From positions 1 through 22,362 of the IMG/VR virus record IMGVR_UViG_3300020159_003234: a stretch of DNA of 22,362 nt, one strand, 5' to 3'. A model generated the notes under the pieces. It worked only from the letters and a program-made list of their open reading frames with translations, was not told the DNA's origin and ran no database searches. The position numbers were made by a program, and so were the translations under genes. This document shows, one piece after another, positions 1 through 7,910 of the stretch. The DNA is from a virus. Every line of letters starts with the position of its first letter. Positions within the stretch are counted from its first letter, which is position 1.

Positions 1-100
1 CCTCCAGTACCTCCTGCTCCAGTGCCTCCAGTACCTCCTGCTCCAGTACCTCCTGCTCCAGTACCTCCTGCTCCAGTACCTCCTGCTCCATCTTCTCCAG
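1..100 (-). repeat. Tandem 15-bp repeat encoding Gly-Ala-Gly-Gly-Thr
   Basis: The plus strand shows CCTCCTGCTCCAGTA repeated with one or two 9-bp partial units (CCTCCAGTA). Read on the minus strand in frame, it encodes GAGGT pentapeptides with a few GGT units. The array continues beyond the left edge. Its unit lengths (15 and 9 bp) keep the frame, so copy number can change without breaking the gene. Confidence 0.85.
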
Positions 101-575
101 AAGTATCTATACTATCTTCTTCTAGGTTAACTCGTAGTCTACTTCCACTACCCTTACCACAAGGGTCTATAAGTTCTGCAGAAACATTTTCTAAAAATCC
201 AAATCCAGGATTGACAATATCAAATCCAATTATAGAAGAAGATATTGGACTAATAATTGCATTAGCAGATGCACCAAATCCACCTCCACCAAAAAATTTT
301 ACTAAAGGGGGTCCACAAGATTGCGGAGCAGTTGGACATTCTGGAGCAGTAGGAAGTAAATCTGTAGGTAATAATTGATTTACTGCATCAATTCCAAGTT
401 CTTGTTCAACACCATCACCGTTTTGAAAATAAAATTTCTTATCTGGATTTTGTTTTGCAACTTGATTTGCTTGATCTACAGTAACTCCCCTAACTTTCTT
501 TCCGTCAGTATCAAAGAAAGATACTTTAATTCCGGTTTTAGGTATAATTGAAGATAAAATTGGAAAGTCTGCCAT
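1..575 (-). CDS. Virion structural protein, 5' part only (Gly/Thr-rich repeat tail)
   Basis: The gene starts at the ATG at 575 and runs off the left edge, so only the first 191 codons are visible and the C-terminus is missing. It begins MADFPILSSI and shows no signal peptide or membrane segment. Residues around 95-140 are Gly-rich followed by a beta-type segment (FDIVNPGFGF). From about residue 163 the protein becomes a tandem Gly-Ala-Gly-Gly-Thr repeat with some shorter Gly-Gly-Thr units. It lies 11 bases after the gp5-like gene on the same strand, so it is probably the last part of the tail-hub operon. Such Gly-rich low-complexity segments are common as linkers in phage fibre or spike proteins, which makes a baseplate or fibre-associated role plausible. 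I do not recognise the family. Confidence is high that it is a gene and low on function. Confidence 0.75.
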   Translation of the reverse strand, partial: MADFPILSSIIPKTGIKVSFFDTDGKKVRGVTVDQANQVAKQNPDKKFYFQNGDGVEQELGIDAVNQLLPTDLLPTAPECPTAPQSCGPPLVKFFGGGGFGASANAIISPISSSIIGFDIVNPGFGFLENVSAELIDPCGKGSGSRLRVNLEEDSIDTSGEDGAGGTGAGGTGAGGTGAGGTGGTGAGGTG

Positions 576-586
576 GATTAATAAAG

Positions 587-2422
587 TTACAATGAATCTC
601 TAACTAATTTTTTTTCTTCTGCTGCCGCTAATTGAGTTTCAGCATTTGACTCTCCAACATTAAGGTCTGACGTATTCTTTGTAACATTTGCAGATACTGG
701 TCCAGACTCATTTGCTCCTGTTCCTGTTGGAGCATTTGTTTGAGCATCGGAAGGAGTTGAAACAGCATCTCCTCCTGGAAGTGCTGAACGATCTTGGGAT
801 ATTTCAGTATATTTAACACATTCCTTAGGTTCATCACAAGAAAAGAATTGTACGATTCCAGCAATAAATTCAAGAGCACTAAACATACTTGCTCCACCAA
901 TTCCAAGAGCACCTAAACCAGCACCAACCAGTCCACCCAAACCTCCACCAAATACTCCAGCAATAGATCCAATTAGAGCATTTATTGGAGCAAGTACAGT
1001 TTGTAATGTTGATGTAATAGGACCAAGAATACTATCTAAAACATTTCCCAATAAATTCTCAGCAGCACAAAGAGGAGCATTAATTGCTTGATCTAATATA
1101 TTTGAGATTAAATTTGCTAGAAGACCTTTAAGTCCTTCGATTAATTTATTAAAAAGACAATTAATAAGACTTAATCCTTTTTCTACCTGCTCAGTTAATT
1201 TTGGAACTTCACTTGGAAATAAAAAAGGTGCTATTTCTTTTATTCGTCTTTGAAGTTCTGTTACAATATAACCACGAACACCATTTATAATATCTTTAGT
1301 ATATCTAGATATTTCTTCAATTGCTCCAAATACTTTTTCTTGAATCATTGCAGAAAATTCTACAACCTCAGTAGCAAAAGCAGATACTTGATTAAATTGC
1401 TTTTTAAGTTCTTCTACAGCATTTAAAAGATTTTTTAAAATTCTTTGTATTCCTTTTGTTTCGGAATTATTACTTTTACAAACATCCTGTAAAGGAATTA
1501 TCTTCTTACTATCTTTTTCTTGATCTATTTTTGCCTTTGTTTCTATGTGTTGTGCTTCAGTGGTTGATAATATAGTAGTTCCAACAATCCTATCATCAGG
1601 AACCTTTGCTGCCCGCATTGGGTCACCATCAGTATAAGTATTATTAAATTGTTGATATCCTTGATTGCAATTTCCAGCAGCACCTGCAGATGCTCCAGGT
1701 TGTCTTGATGCTTTTACTGTTGCAATTAACGCTTGCCTCTCAACTTCATTTGCAGGTAGTCCAGCAGATCTTGCTTTTTCTCGTGCAGATGCTGCCGCTT
1801 TAAAAACTGCGGATGATGGAGTTTTGGAAGGATCTAAAAGTTTAATTAATTGAGTGGTACTTAATTGATCAACTTGTGGGGGAACAGGAACATTTGCTAA
1901 ACTTCCAGGTCCTGTTGGTGGTGTTGGAGGTTGTGTAGTTGTAACTGTTGGTGGTGTTCCTGGCGGAGATCCTACTGGTGGTGGAGTTACAGATGTTTGT
2001 GGTTGATTTGGTGCAGGATTTTCTCTTTCTTTGGGAACATTATTGTTGGAGTTACCAAGAAGTCCCATAATATAACCTTCTTGTCCCGCCATTCCATCCA
2101 TAAAGAATCCAAACACTACGGATCCAGATTCAATAGATGGTGTTATTGATGCTCCTCCATGACCAGAACCAGCAGTTACAGGCATCACAACCTGACAGAA
2201 TGCCATATCCTTTGGAGGAAGTTGTTCTAAATCTCCAGTATGCCAATTGAAAATTCTTACTTTATATCTGTGTCCCCATCCTTCTATTCCAGCAACATTC
2301 GTAAAAGTTTCTCCTGCAATATTATCATTCCAAGTTTCCTTTGCCTCAACTCTACCTAACCACCAAGGTGGATTCATAAAGAACTGAGGATTAAAAGCAG
2401 TACCAGTTGTTACATCAGACAT
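587..2422 (-). CDS. gp5: gp5-like baseplate central spike protein, without lysozyme domain
   Basis: This 611-residue protein begins with an OB-fold-type domain (about residues 15-130) like that of T4 gp5. Visible marks are NPPWWLGRVE, WGHRYKVRIF, the segment around LPPKDMAFCQVVMPV and VVFGFFMDGMAGQEGYIMG. In T4 this domain joins the gp27 trimer to the spike that pierces the outer membrane. A Pro/Thr-rich linker follows (about 135-180), then a long helical region (about 290-460), a Gly-rich hydrophobic stretch (about 483-509) and a polar Ser/Thr/Ala tail. T4 gp5 has a lysozyme domain after the OB fold; I see nothing like it here, nor a clear beta-helix repeat. The gp27-like gene lies just upstream (one small gene between), which supports the assignment. 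Peptidoglycan hydrolysis may be supplied by the 1303-residue protein upstream. The role is well supported for the N-terminus and unknown for the rest. Confidence 0.75.
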   Translation of the reverse strand: MSDVTTGTAFNPQFFMNPPWWLGRVEAKETWNDNIAGETFTNVAGIEGWGHRYKVRIFNWHTGDLEQLPPKDMAFCQVVMPVTAGSGHGGASITPSIESGSVVFGFFMDGMAGQEGYIMGLLGNSNNNVPKERENPAPNQPQTSVTPPPVGSPPGTPPTVTTTQPPTPPTGPGSLANVPVPPQVDQLSTTQLIKLLDPSKTPSSAVFKAAASAREKARSAGLPANEVERQALIATVKASRQPGASAGAAGNCNQGYQQFNNTYTDGDPMRAAKVPDDRIVGTTILSTTEAQHIETKAKIDQEKDSKKIIPLQDVCKSNNSETKGIQRILKNLLNAVEELKKQFNQVSAFATEVVEFSAMIQEKVFGAIEEISRYTKDIINGVRGYIVTELQRRIKEIAPFLFPSEVPKLTEQVEKGLSLINCLFNKLIEGLKGLLANLISNILDQAINAPLCAAENLLGNVLDSILGPITSTLQTVLAPINALIGSIAGVFGGGLGGLVGAGLGALGIGGASMFSALEFIAGIVQFFSCDEPKECVKYTEISQDRSALPGGDAVSTPSDAQTNAPTGTGANESGPVSANVTKNTSDLNVGESNAETQLAAAEEKKLVRDSL

Positions 2423-2432
2423 GATTAATAGT

Positions 2433-2645
2433 TCATTCGTAAATTCTACACTCTAAAGCATTTGGATAAAGGTTACAATATAATTCTAATGAAGTTGGAT
2501 CATAATCACTACTTATATGATTTTCTTGATATTTTTCAAGATCTTCTACTTCATTTTCTAAATGACGGCGCCGCTGACTATTAATAGTAGAACTATCCAA
2601 TTCACTATAGTTATCATTAATATGTTGTTGGAGTGTTCTTGGCAT
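2433..2645 (-). CDS. Small hypothetical protein between gp27 and gp5
   Basis: About 70 residues starting MPRTLQQHIN. An in-frame GTG at 2654 would add three residues; the ATG at 2645 is preferred. The protein is charged and probably helical (HLENEVEDLEKYQENH), with two cysteines near the C-terminus and no signal peptide or membrane segment. It has its own late promoter box at 2673-2680 and ends 10 bases before the gp5-like gene, so it is likely co-transcribed with it. I do not recognise the family. Its place between the two hub proteins suggests a small tail component or an assembly factor, but this rests on position only. Confidence 0.65.
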   Translation of the reverse strand: MPRTLQQHINDNYSELDSSTINSQRRRHLENEVEDLEKYQENHISSDYDPTSLELYCNLYPNALECRIYE

Positions 2646-2672
2646 ATTGAACACAAAAAAGTAATTGTTAAT

Positions 2673-2680
2673 TATTTATA
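2673..2680 (-). promoter_or_regulatory. T4-type late promoter for the gp5 sub-operon
   Basis: Perfect TATAAATA on the minus strand in the short gap after the gp27-like gene, about 28 bases before the ATG of the 70-residue gene. This is the -10 element used by phage sigma gp55 in T4-like phages. It would allow separate late transcription of the small gene, gp5 and the structural gene after it. Confidence 0.7.
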
Positions 2681-2686
2681 CCCACT

Positions 2687-3991
2687 TTACATAGGTTTTC
2701 TTCCATAAGAATCCCGAGTCAATTCTAAAGATGTATATGATTGTTGCTGAGGAGTGATGCGATGACATAATGCAGAAATCAAATATCTTCCACTCATTCT
2801 GGGATTGTGTGTAGTATTTGGTTTTGTTGATTGTTCAGGGAAATCGCAATGAATTATTTGTCCTGCTTCTAAACCAAAATCACCAGCAATTGTAATATTT
2901 ACCTTCACCGTAAATGCTTGATTATATCTAGATGCAGACTGTGAAGTATATTCTTTTTTTACTACATCATACTCTTTTGATTGTTCCACAGGTTTCAATC
3001 CTCCAATCATTTCTGCACCAGGAGTGAAAAATCTTGATGGATTTGAAATGAATAATGGATTTAAATTTTTTCCATACTCAGTTCCAGCTGCCTTAATTGC
3101 ACTTTCTTGTTCTTGTATTGTCAATGGATTGCAATTAAAAGAACTCTCAAAAGTATTAAAAAGATTTGTGGATGAATTAAAAGTTCCCATCATTAATTGA
3201 TCTTTCATATCAGCACTATCTGTTACTTCATAATTTAATATTTTTGCATTATATCCAGAAGGAATATCCATTGATGATGTGTTATTAAAAAGGTATTTCT
3301 TTACTGGATCTTGATCAAATAATCCATCAATGGATTTAAACTTATATCCAGTATGAGTTTCATAAAAGAAATAACCAGCAAGAAGACCAGTCGCAGAAGT
3401 ATTTTCACGAATAGACTGAGATGCCAACCACAGTAAGAACCAGAAAGGTTTTTTAGTTGTTCCTATAAAAGATCTTTCATTTTTAGTTGCTTCTACTTCA
3501 TAATCTTTTTTTGTTTTAAGGTCTTCTATGAGAATTTTTGTTACTGAGTCTGATATTTTTCCATCAAATCTTTTAATAATACGAATACTTTCGTTTCTTA
3601 AATGTTCTTCTGATACTAATTCTAATGTTTCAATGTCTCGTAATTTATCACTAATTCTAGTTCTTGCTGATATAAAAAGAGCATTATTATCTGTTTTAAA
3701 AGATAGTTTATTTTCTTCTGGTTGACTATCTATTAATTCAAGATAAACTTTTTCTGTTCCTGTTATCTTAAGTTTATCTGAAGCAGTGACTTTCGCTCCT
3801 GTTCCATCATCAGAATCAGCAGCATTTCCAGTATCAACATAAGTTACAGTTACACGAATTGTTTCGGATAAAATATTTTCATAATACTTTAGTTCTGCAA
3901 CACCACCAAGAAACGGTATTGGTTTTCCGCCACCATTGGGAAATACATCAAAAACTGGAATATTACTTTTAGAGAGTGCGTCTAATCTCAT
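2687..3991 (-). CDS. gp27: gp27-like baseplate hub protein
   Basis: 434 residues, a little longer than T4 gp27 (391). It begins with a conserved-looking N-terminus (VFDVFPNGGGKPIPFLGG) followed by beta-rich sequence with ENILSETIRVTVTYVDTG and DKLKITGTEKVYLELID, as expected for the tandem barrel-like domains of gp27/late-control-D hub proteins. KKPFWFLLWLASQSIRE in the middle is typical of the helical segment in this family. The C-terminus (FGLEAGQIIHCDFPEQ and GRYLISALCHRITPQQQSY) resembles the late-control-D-type end. gp27 forms the trimeric hub that carries gp5. The ATG follows an AGGA by 5 bases and lies one base after the stop of the 1303-residue gene, so the two are translationally close. 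The gp5-like gene downstream supports the call. Confidence 0.75.
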   Translation of the reverse strand: MRLDALSKSNIPVFDVFPNGGGKPIPFLGGVAELKYYENILSETIRVTVTYVDTGNAADSDDGTGAKVTASDKLKITGTEKVYLELIDSQPEENKLSFKTDNNALFISARTRISDKLRDIETLELVSEEHLRNESIRIIKRFDGKISDSVTKILIEDLKTKKDYEVEATKNERSFIGTTKKPFWFLLWLASQSIRENTSATGLLAGYFFYETHTGYKFKSIDGLFDQDPVKKYLFNNTSSMDIPSGYNAKILNYEVTDSADMKDQLMMGTFNSSTNLFNTFESSFNCNPLTIQEQESAIKAAGTEYGKNLNPLFISNPSRFFTPGAEMIGGLKPVEQSKEYDVVKKEYTSQSASRYNQAFTVKVNITIAGDFGLEAGQIIHCDFPEQSTKPNTTHNPRMSGRYLISALCHRITPQQQSYTSLELTRDSYGRKPM

Positions 3992-3992
3992 A

Positions 3993-6900
3993 TTATCCTA
4001 CTTGTGTGAGAGTTGCTTCCATTCCATTATTCTTATTTACACCACCACCAATGAATATATTTCCACCACCACCTGAACCAATAGGAACTGGAACTTCTAC
4101 AGGAACTTCTATGTAGACAATTTGTGGTTCTTGATTTGGGTTTTCATAATCAGTATATCCGGATATTGATTTAAGTTTTTCTATGATTGATGGTACTTTT
4201 GCTATTAGTTGAGTTTTGTTTTCAACACTGTTCAAATCCATCAATAAATCAATACCAAAAAGTTTTCTAGTATCAAAATCAATTACAACTTCTCCTTTAT
4301 GGAGATTATATACCCCCTCTTTTGTTATTTCTCCACCATGAAAACGAGAACCACTTAAGAATTTTTTAGGATCAATTGTTCCTTCAAAAGATCCTGATCT
4401 AGTTGCTTTACCTTTTCTTATTTCATAGTGAAAAACACCAGTTTGATCAGTTCCTTGTTGAACACGAGTTCCCGCAGACACTGTTTGTCCCAATCTCACC
4501 AAGTTACTTGTTCCTTCTGCAATTCTTTCGGTAATACCAAGACTTCTATTGTAAATATCAACAACATTACCATATCCACCTCCTGCATTTGCAGAATATA
4601 TAACTTCTCCGCCTATACGACTGTAAAAAGTTCCATTATTTGGAGCATCATAATCTTGTCCAGCGTGTTTCCTTGCTCCACCACCTCTACTATCTCCATA
4701 ATTTTGCCCTTTCATAGTTCCAGTTGGCGGAAGAGGGGGAAGACCGCTTTGATTAACTGAACCAGAACCACCAGTTGATGATACTGAGATATTTCCGAGA
4801 TTTGGTGCTTGTGCTGGACTTGGGTTTTTCTTACCATAAGCAATTGCACCTGGACCAACGTACCATCCATATAAATGCCCATGTCTTTCTTTATATCCAA
4901 AACCACCAGGATACTTATTAGCGGCGGTGGGTGTTGCAAAATCAGTTCTACCACCAACAAATTCTGCAGAATTCTTTCGCAACTGAGCATTTCTTATATT
5001 GGCGGCAGTATCCTCAATCATTTTTGCGGCATTTCTTCCTCTAGGGTGAGCAGATAATGCTTGTATAGCAGTTTGTTTATCTATAATTTTTGACCAGATA
5101 TCGTATCCACCACGGGTTTCTCTTACTGGTTGAAATTGACCTCGTGCTAATATATGACCTTTAATTGTATGATTACTACCCTGTCCAAAATTTGATCTTG
5201 AAGCAACTCTGTTATATACTGCTTGTGCAACATCTGCCTGTCCTTGCGAATTGCTGCTTTCCAAAGATGCAACTGCGGCCAAAGACCAAAAGTCCGCATT
5301 TCCTCCAGATATTCTTGCCCCACTTCCAGAACCAGGTTCCGTCATTTCCATAGCAGTTTCTAAAGACATTTGTGCTAAAGGTGACCCTGTGGTTTTACTA
5401 ATAACTTTACCAGAAGAATCTACAGTTGCGCCTGCCTTTAATTTTTTAAAATAACTTTTAATCATTTTGCGAAGTTTATTCCCACCACTATTCATTGGAT
5501 CAGATTGTCTTAATTTATCTAAATCCCATCTTTGTGGTGCTCCGGGCAAAATGCCAGATTTTGTTGCATATCTTTCCCATTCACCATGAGTCCTGACATT
5601 TTTTTCAATAGTAGATTCATCCCACCCCCAAGCAACAGCCAATCTAGCCGCCTCAAGAGCCATTGCACTTACTTGTGCAGAGGTTGGAGGAAATGATCCA
5701 AATTTATTTTCATTGACTCCTTTACCTCCCATAGCAGCAATTGATAATCCCACGGAGTTTGTATTAGCACCAGCAGTATGTTCAGTTCCATCTACACCAT
5801 AACCTCTATTTCTTACAGCTCTGCCATTTCCCAGAAAAGTTGTATGATAATTATTAAAATTTTTACTATGATCACTGGCAGTCCAATGTAAAAATATTTT
5901 TCTAGTTTTATCTCCTTTACCGGGATTAAATCCTGAAGTTGCTTGAACAGCAGGACCTGGTGTTCCGTGAGGAGAATCATCATAACCTCCACCTTCGCCA
6001 CCATCACCTCCACCACCTCCAGTGCCTTTTCGGGTATTTTCTTGAGTCATCTCATCTTTACCAACAGGTCGCCTTAAAGACAACTCATCCTTTAAATTAC
6101 GAATAGTTGTATCAATTTCTTTGGAAACAGAGTCCTCAACTGATTTTGCTATTACTTGGGTATAATCTTCACCACCAAAAAATTGCTTAGCATCTACTTC
6201 ACCGCCACCAGCAAATCCAAGTGGTCCGGTTTTAAATACGCCTTGCATCCAAGAATTTAATCCTTGTCCAACTTTTAGATAATCTAGTTTATTTGGTTTA
6301 TCACCCAATACTGACTTTAATGCAAGAGTAAAAAATGGACCAAAGAAATTAGATTTTCCTAGAACATCATTACTCTCTATTAAAAATTCTTGAGGATTTG
6401 AAACTTTTTCTGTAGGTTTTTTTGGTTGTTCTGCCGGTTGATTTGGTTTATTGCCAAACAATCCAAAAGGATCCCACCAGTTTTTTTCTGGATTTGGAAA
6501 TACTGATTGAACTTTATCTTCACCTCCAGCACTCTTTCCTGGTTTTATTTTTGATGGGATAATAGATAAAAATCTTGTTGATTTCTTTTTCTTTTTTAGT
6601 GTTCTTGTCGAAGCAGGACTAACAGATTTACCTCTTCGCGTAGAAGGTATTGGTGATCCTCCTCCTGCAAGTTTATTTGTCTTTCCTTGTTTTTGAGTTG
6701 GTTTTTTACCTCCAAAAAATAAATCATAAAGAGCACCACCAGCCATATCACCAGCAGTTCCACCAATTATACCCCCAATAATATTTCCGGCAATAGGAAC
6801 CACTGAACCAACAGCAGCACCAACAGCACCCAATAATCCAGCACCAATTGATCTAAACGCAGCCTTTCCTACATTTTCTCCAAGAGCAACTGATAAACCA

Positions 6901-7904
6901 AAATCAATTAGAGCGCCGATAACAGGTAGAGGTATTCTTTTTAAAAATGGCCGAACCGATGAGAGTAATGCTCTATTTCCACCACCGCCACCCAGAGTGA
7001 CTCTTGGTTTTGCTCTCAATGGATTTCTTATATCAGGTATACCTGCACCGCCACCACCACTTGTAGTTACTCCAGGTCTCTGACGTAATGGATTTCTTAT
7101 ATCAGGTCTACCTGAACCTCCACCACCACTTGTAGTTACTTTAGGTCTTCCACCTTGTCCAGGTTTTACACCAGAACCAGGTTTTGCACCCGTGCCAGGT
7201 TTTACACTAGAACCAGGTTTTTTACCCAGTCCACCAGATCCTGCAGCGACTAATCCAGCAATAATTGCTAAATTTAAAAATTTATTTAATACCCCAGAAA
7301 GTTGATCAAATTGCTTAACACCATTTTCACCAAAAATATTTTTAATAAATCCACGAGTTGCATCATATGCCTTGTATCCCCAATCAATAAAAGTTACTAA
7401 TCCGTCTAAAAGTTTTCCACCAATGTCAGTAATAAAATCGGTAACTTTAATAATAACCGGAAGTATTTTTAGAAGTTGAGGAAGAAAATCTATTAGACGA
7501 ACAGCAATAAATCCGAGAACAGTTTGAGTAATAAAGTTTTTAATCCAATCCAAAAATCCCATTTTAGGAGGAGTTGGTAAATTTACTCCTTTTTGTTTCT
7601 TTGGTTTTTTCTTTTCTAATTCTTTTTCTCTATCCTCAAATTCTTTTTGTTCTCCTTTGATTCTTACTTTTTTTTGTTGCTTCTTTTTGAGAGCAAAAGA
7701 ATCCTTTAAAAGTTTATCAATCTTTATAACTTTCTTTTCTATTTGTAAAATAATATCTTCAGAAGGATCTTTAGATTGTTTTGGTTTAACTGAATTTGCA
7801 TTTACTTTTGTTGATTTTGTATTAAGGAACTTATCTGCTTTAATGATTGCAGATTTCTGAGATTTAATTATAGGTGATTTTGTATATGGTACTAGATTTG
7901 CCAT
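3993..7904 (-). CDS. Giant tail protein with amidase, SleB-like and degenerate M23 domains
   Basis: 1303 residues. The N-terminus (1-105) is Lys-rich and coiled-coil-like. Residues 117-141 form an amphipathic segment shared with the neighbouring 1165-residue protein. Pro/Gly repeats lie at 227-305 and a Gly/Ala hydrophobic stretch at 325-395. Three hydrolase-type domains follow. Amidase_2 spans about 665-800: H673 in KIFLHWTA, H709 in EHTAG with NTNSVGLSI, H773 in THGEW and D794 in RWDL look like the metal site. A SleB/CwlJ-type domain spans about 868-1030: LAAVASLESSNSQGQ with candidate catalytic E882, then DVAQAVYNRV and GQFQPV. An M23-type domain spans about 1066-1184: H1080, D1084 and H1159 are kept, but the two usual catalytic histidines appear replaced. 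The C-terminus has GGEITKEGVYNLHKGEVVID, a motif style seen at the ends of tail proteins. The likely role is local cell-wall digestion during DNA injection. It precedes gp27 with one base between. Confidence 0.8.
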   Translation of the reverse strand: MANLVPYTKSPIIKSQKSAIIKADKFLNTKSTKVNANSVKPKQSKDPSEDIILQIEKKVIKIDKLLKDSFALKKKQQKKVRIKGEQKEFEDREKELEKKKPKKQKGVNLPTPPKMGFLDWIKNFITQTVLGFIAVRLIDFLPQLLKILPVIIKVTDFITDIGGKLLDGLVTFIDWGYKAYDATRGFIKNIFGENGVKQFDQLSGVLNKFLNLAIIAGLVAAGSGGLGKKPGSSVKPGTGAKPGSGVKPGQGGRPKVTTSGGGGSGRPDIRNPLRQRPGVTTSGGGGAGIPDIRNPLRAKPRVTLGGGGGNRALLSSVRPFLKRIPLPVIGALIDFGLSVALGENVGKAAFRSIGAGLLGAVGAAVGSVVPIAGNIIGGIIGGTAGDMAGGALYDLFFGGKKPTQKQGKTNKLAGGGSPIPSTRRGKSVSPASTRTLKKKKKSTRFLSIIPSKIKPGKSAGGEDKVQSVFPNPEKNWWDPFGLFGNKPNQPAEQPKKPTEKVSNPQEFLIESNDVLGKSNFFGPFFTLALKSVLGDKPNKLDYLKVGQGLNSWMQGVFKTGPLGFAGGGEVDAKQFFGGEDYTQVIAKSVEDSVSKEIDTTIRNLKDELSLRRPVGKDEMTQENTRKGTGGGGGDGGEGGGYDDSPHGTPGPAVQATSGFNPGKGDKTRKIFLHWTASDHSKNFNNYHTTFLGNGRAVRNRGYGVDGTEHTAGANTNSVGLSIAAMGGKGVNENKFGSFPPTSAQVSAMALEAARLAVAWGWDESTIEKNVRTHGEWERYATKSGILPGAPQRWDLDKLRQSDPMNSGGNKLRKMIKSYFKKLKAGATVDSSGKVISKTTGSPLAQMSLETAMEMTEPGSGSGARISGGNADFWSLAAVASLESSNSQGQADVAQAVYNRVASRSNFGQGSNHTIKGHILARGQFQPVRETRGGYDIWSKIIDKQTAIQALSAHPRGRNAAKMIEDTAANIRNAQLRKNSAEFVGGRTDFATPTAANKYPGGFGYKERHGHLYGWYVGPGAIAYGKKNPSPAQAPNLGNISVSSTGGSGSVNQSGLPPLPPTGTMKGQNYGDSRGGGARKHAGQDYDAPNNGTFYSRIGGEVIYSANAGGGYGNVVDIYNRSLGITERIAEGTSNLVRLGQTVSAGTRVQQGTDQTGVFHYEIRKGKATRSGSFEGTIDPKKFLSGSRFHGGEITKEGVYNLHKGEVVIDFDTRKLFGIDLLMDLNSVENKTQLIAKVPSIIEKLKSISGYTDYENPNQEPQIVYIEVPVEVPVPIGSGGGGNIFIGGGVNKNNGMEATLTQVG
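4353..4709 (-). other. Degenerate M23 peptidase domain (coding segment)
   Basis: Segment encoding residues about 1066-1184 of the 1303-residue protein. It has HAGQDYDAPNNGT (metal-binding H and D) and GVFHYEIR where active enzymes have HLHFE. Only the second, metal-binding His remains. The usual YAHL motif reads IAEG. The metal ligands are therefore kept while both catalytic histidines seem lost. The alignment was made by eye. Confidence 0.6.
6988..7228 (-). repeat. Gly/Pro linker repeats within the hydrolase protein
   Basis: Residues about 227-305. First come several (K)PG(S/T)G units (GKKPGSSVKPGTGAKPGSG). Then there are two near-identical units of about 23 residues, each with VTTSGGGG and PDIRNPLR, followed by a partial third (VTLGGGGG). 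Direct repeats are visible in the DNA around 7015-7145. They look like a flexible, expandable linker. Confidence 0.75.
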
Positions 7905-7910
7905 TTCTTA

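Noticed and set aside
22-378. Pro-rich open frame on the plus strand (MPPVPPAPVPP...)
   Set aside because: It is the reverse of the Gly/Thr repeat gene, which has a proper start and lies in line with the operon. The plus frame has no credible start signal.
4428-4760. Ser/Ile-rich plus-strand open frame opposite the M23 domain
   Set aside because: It is antisense to a well-supported domain with no promoter or ribosome site of its own.
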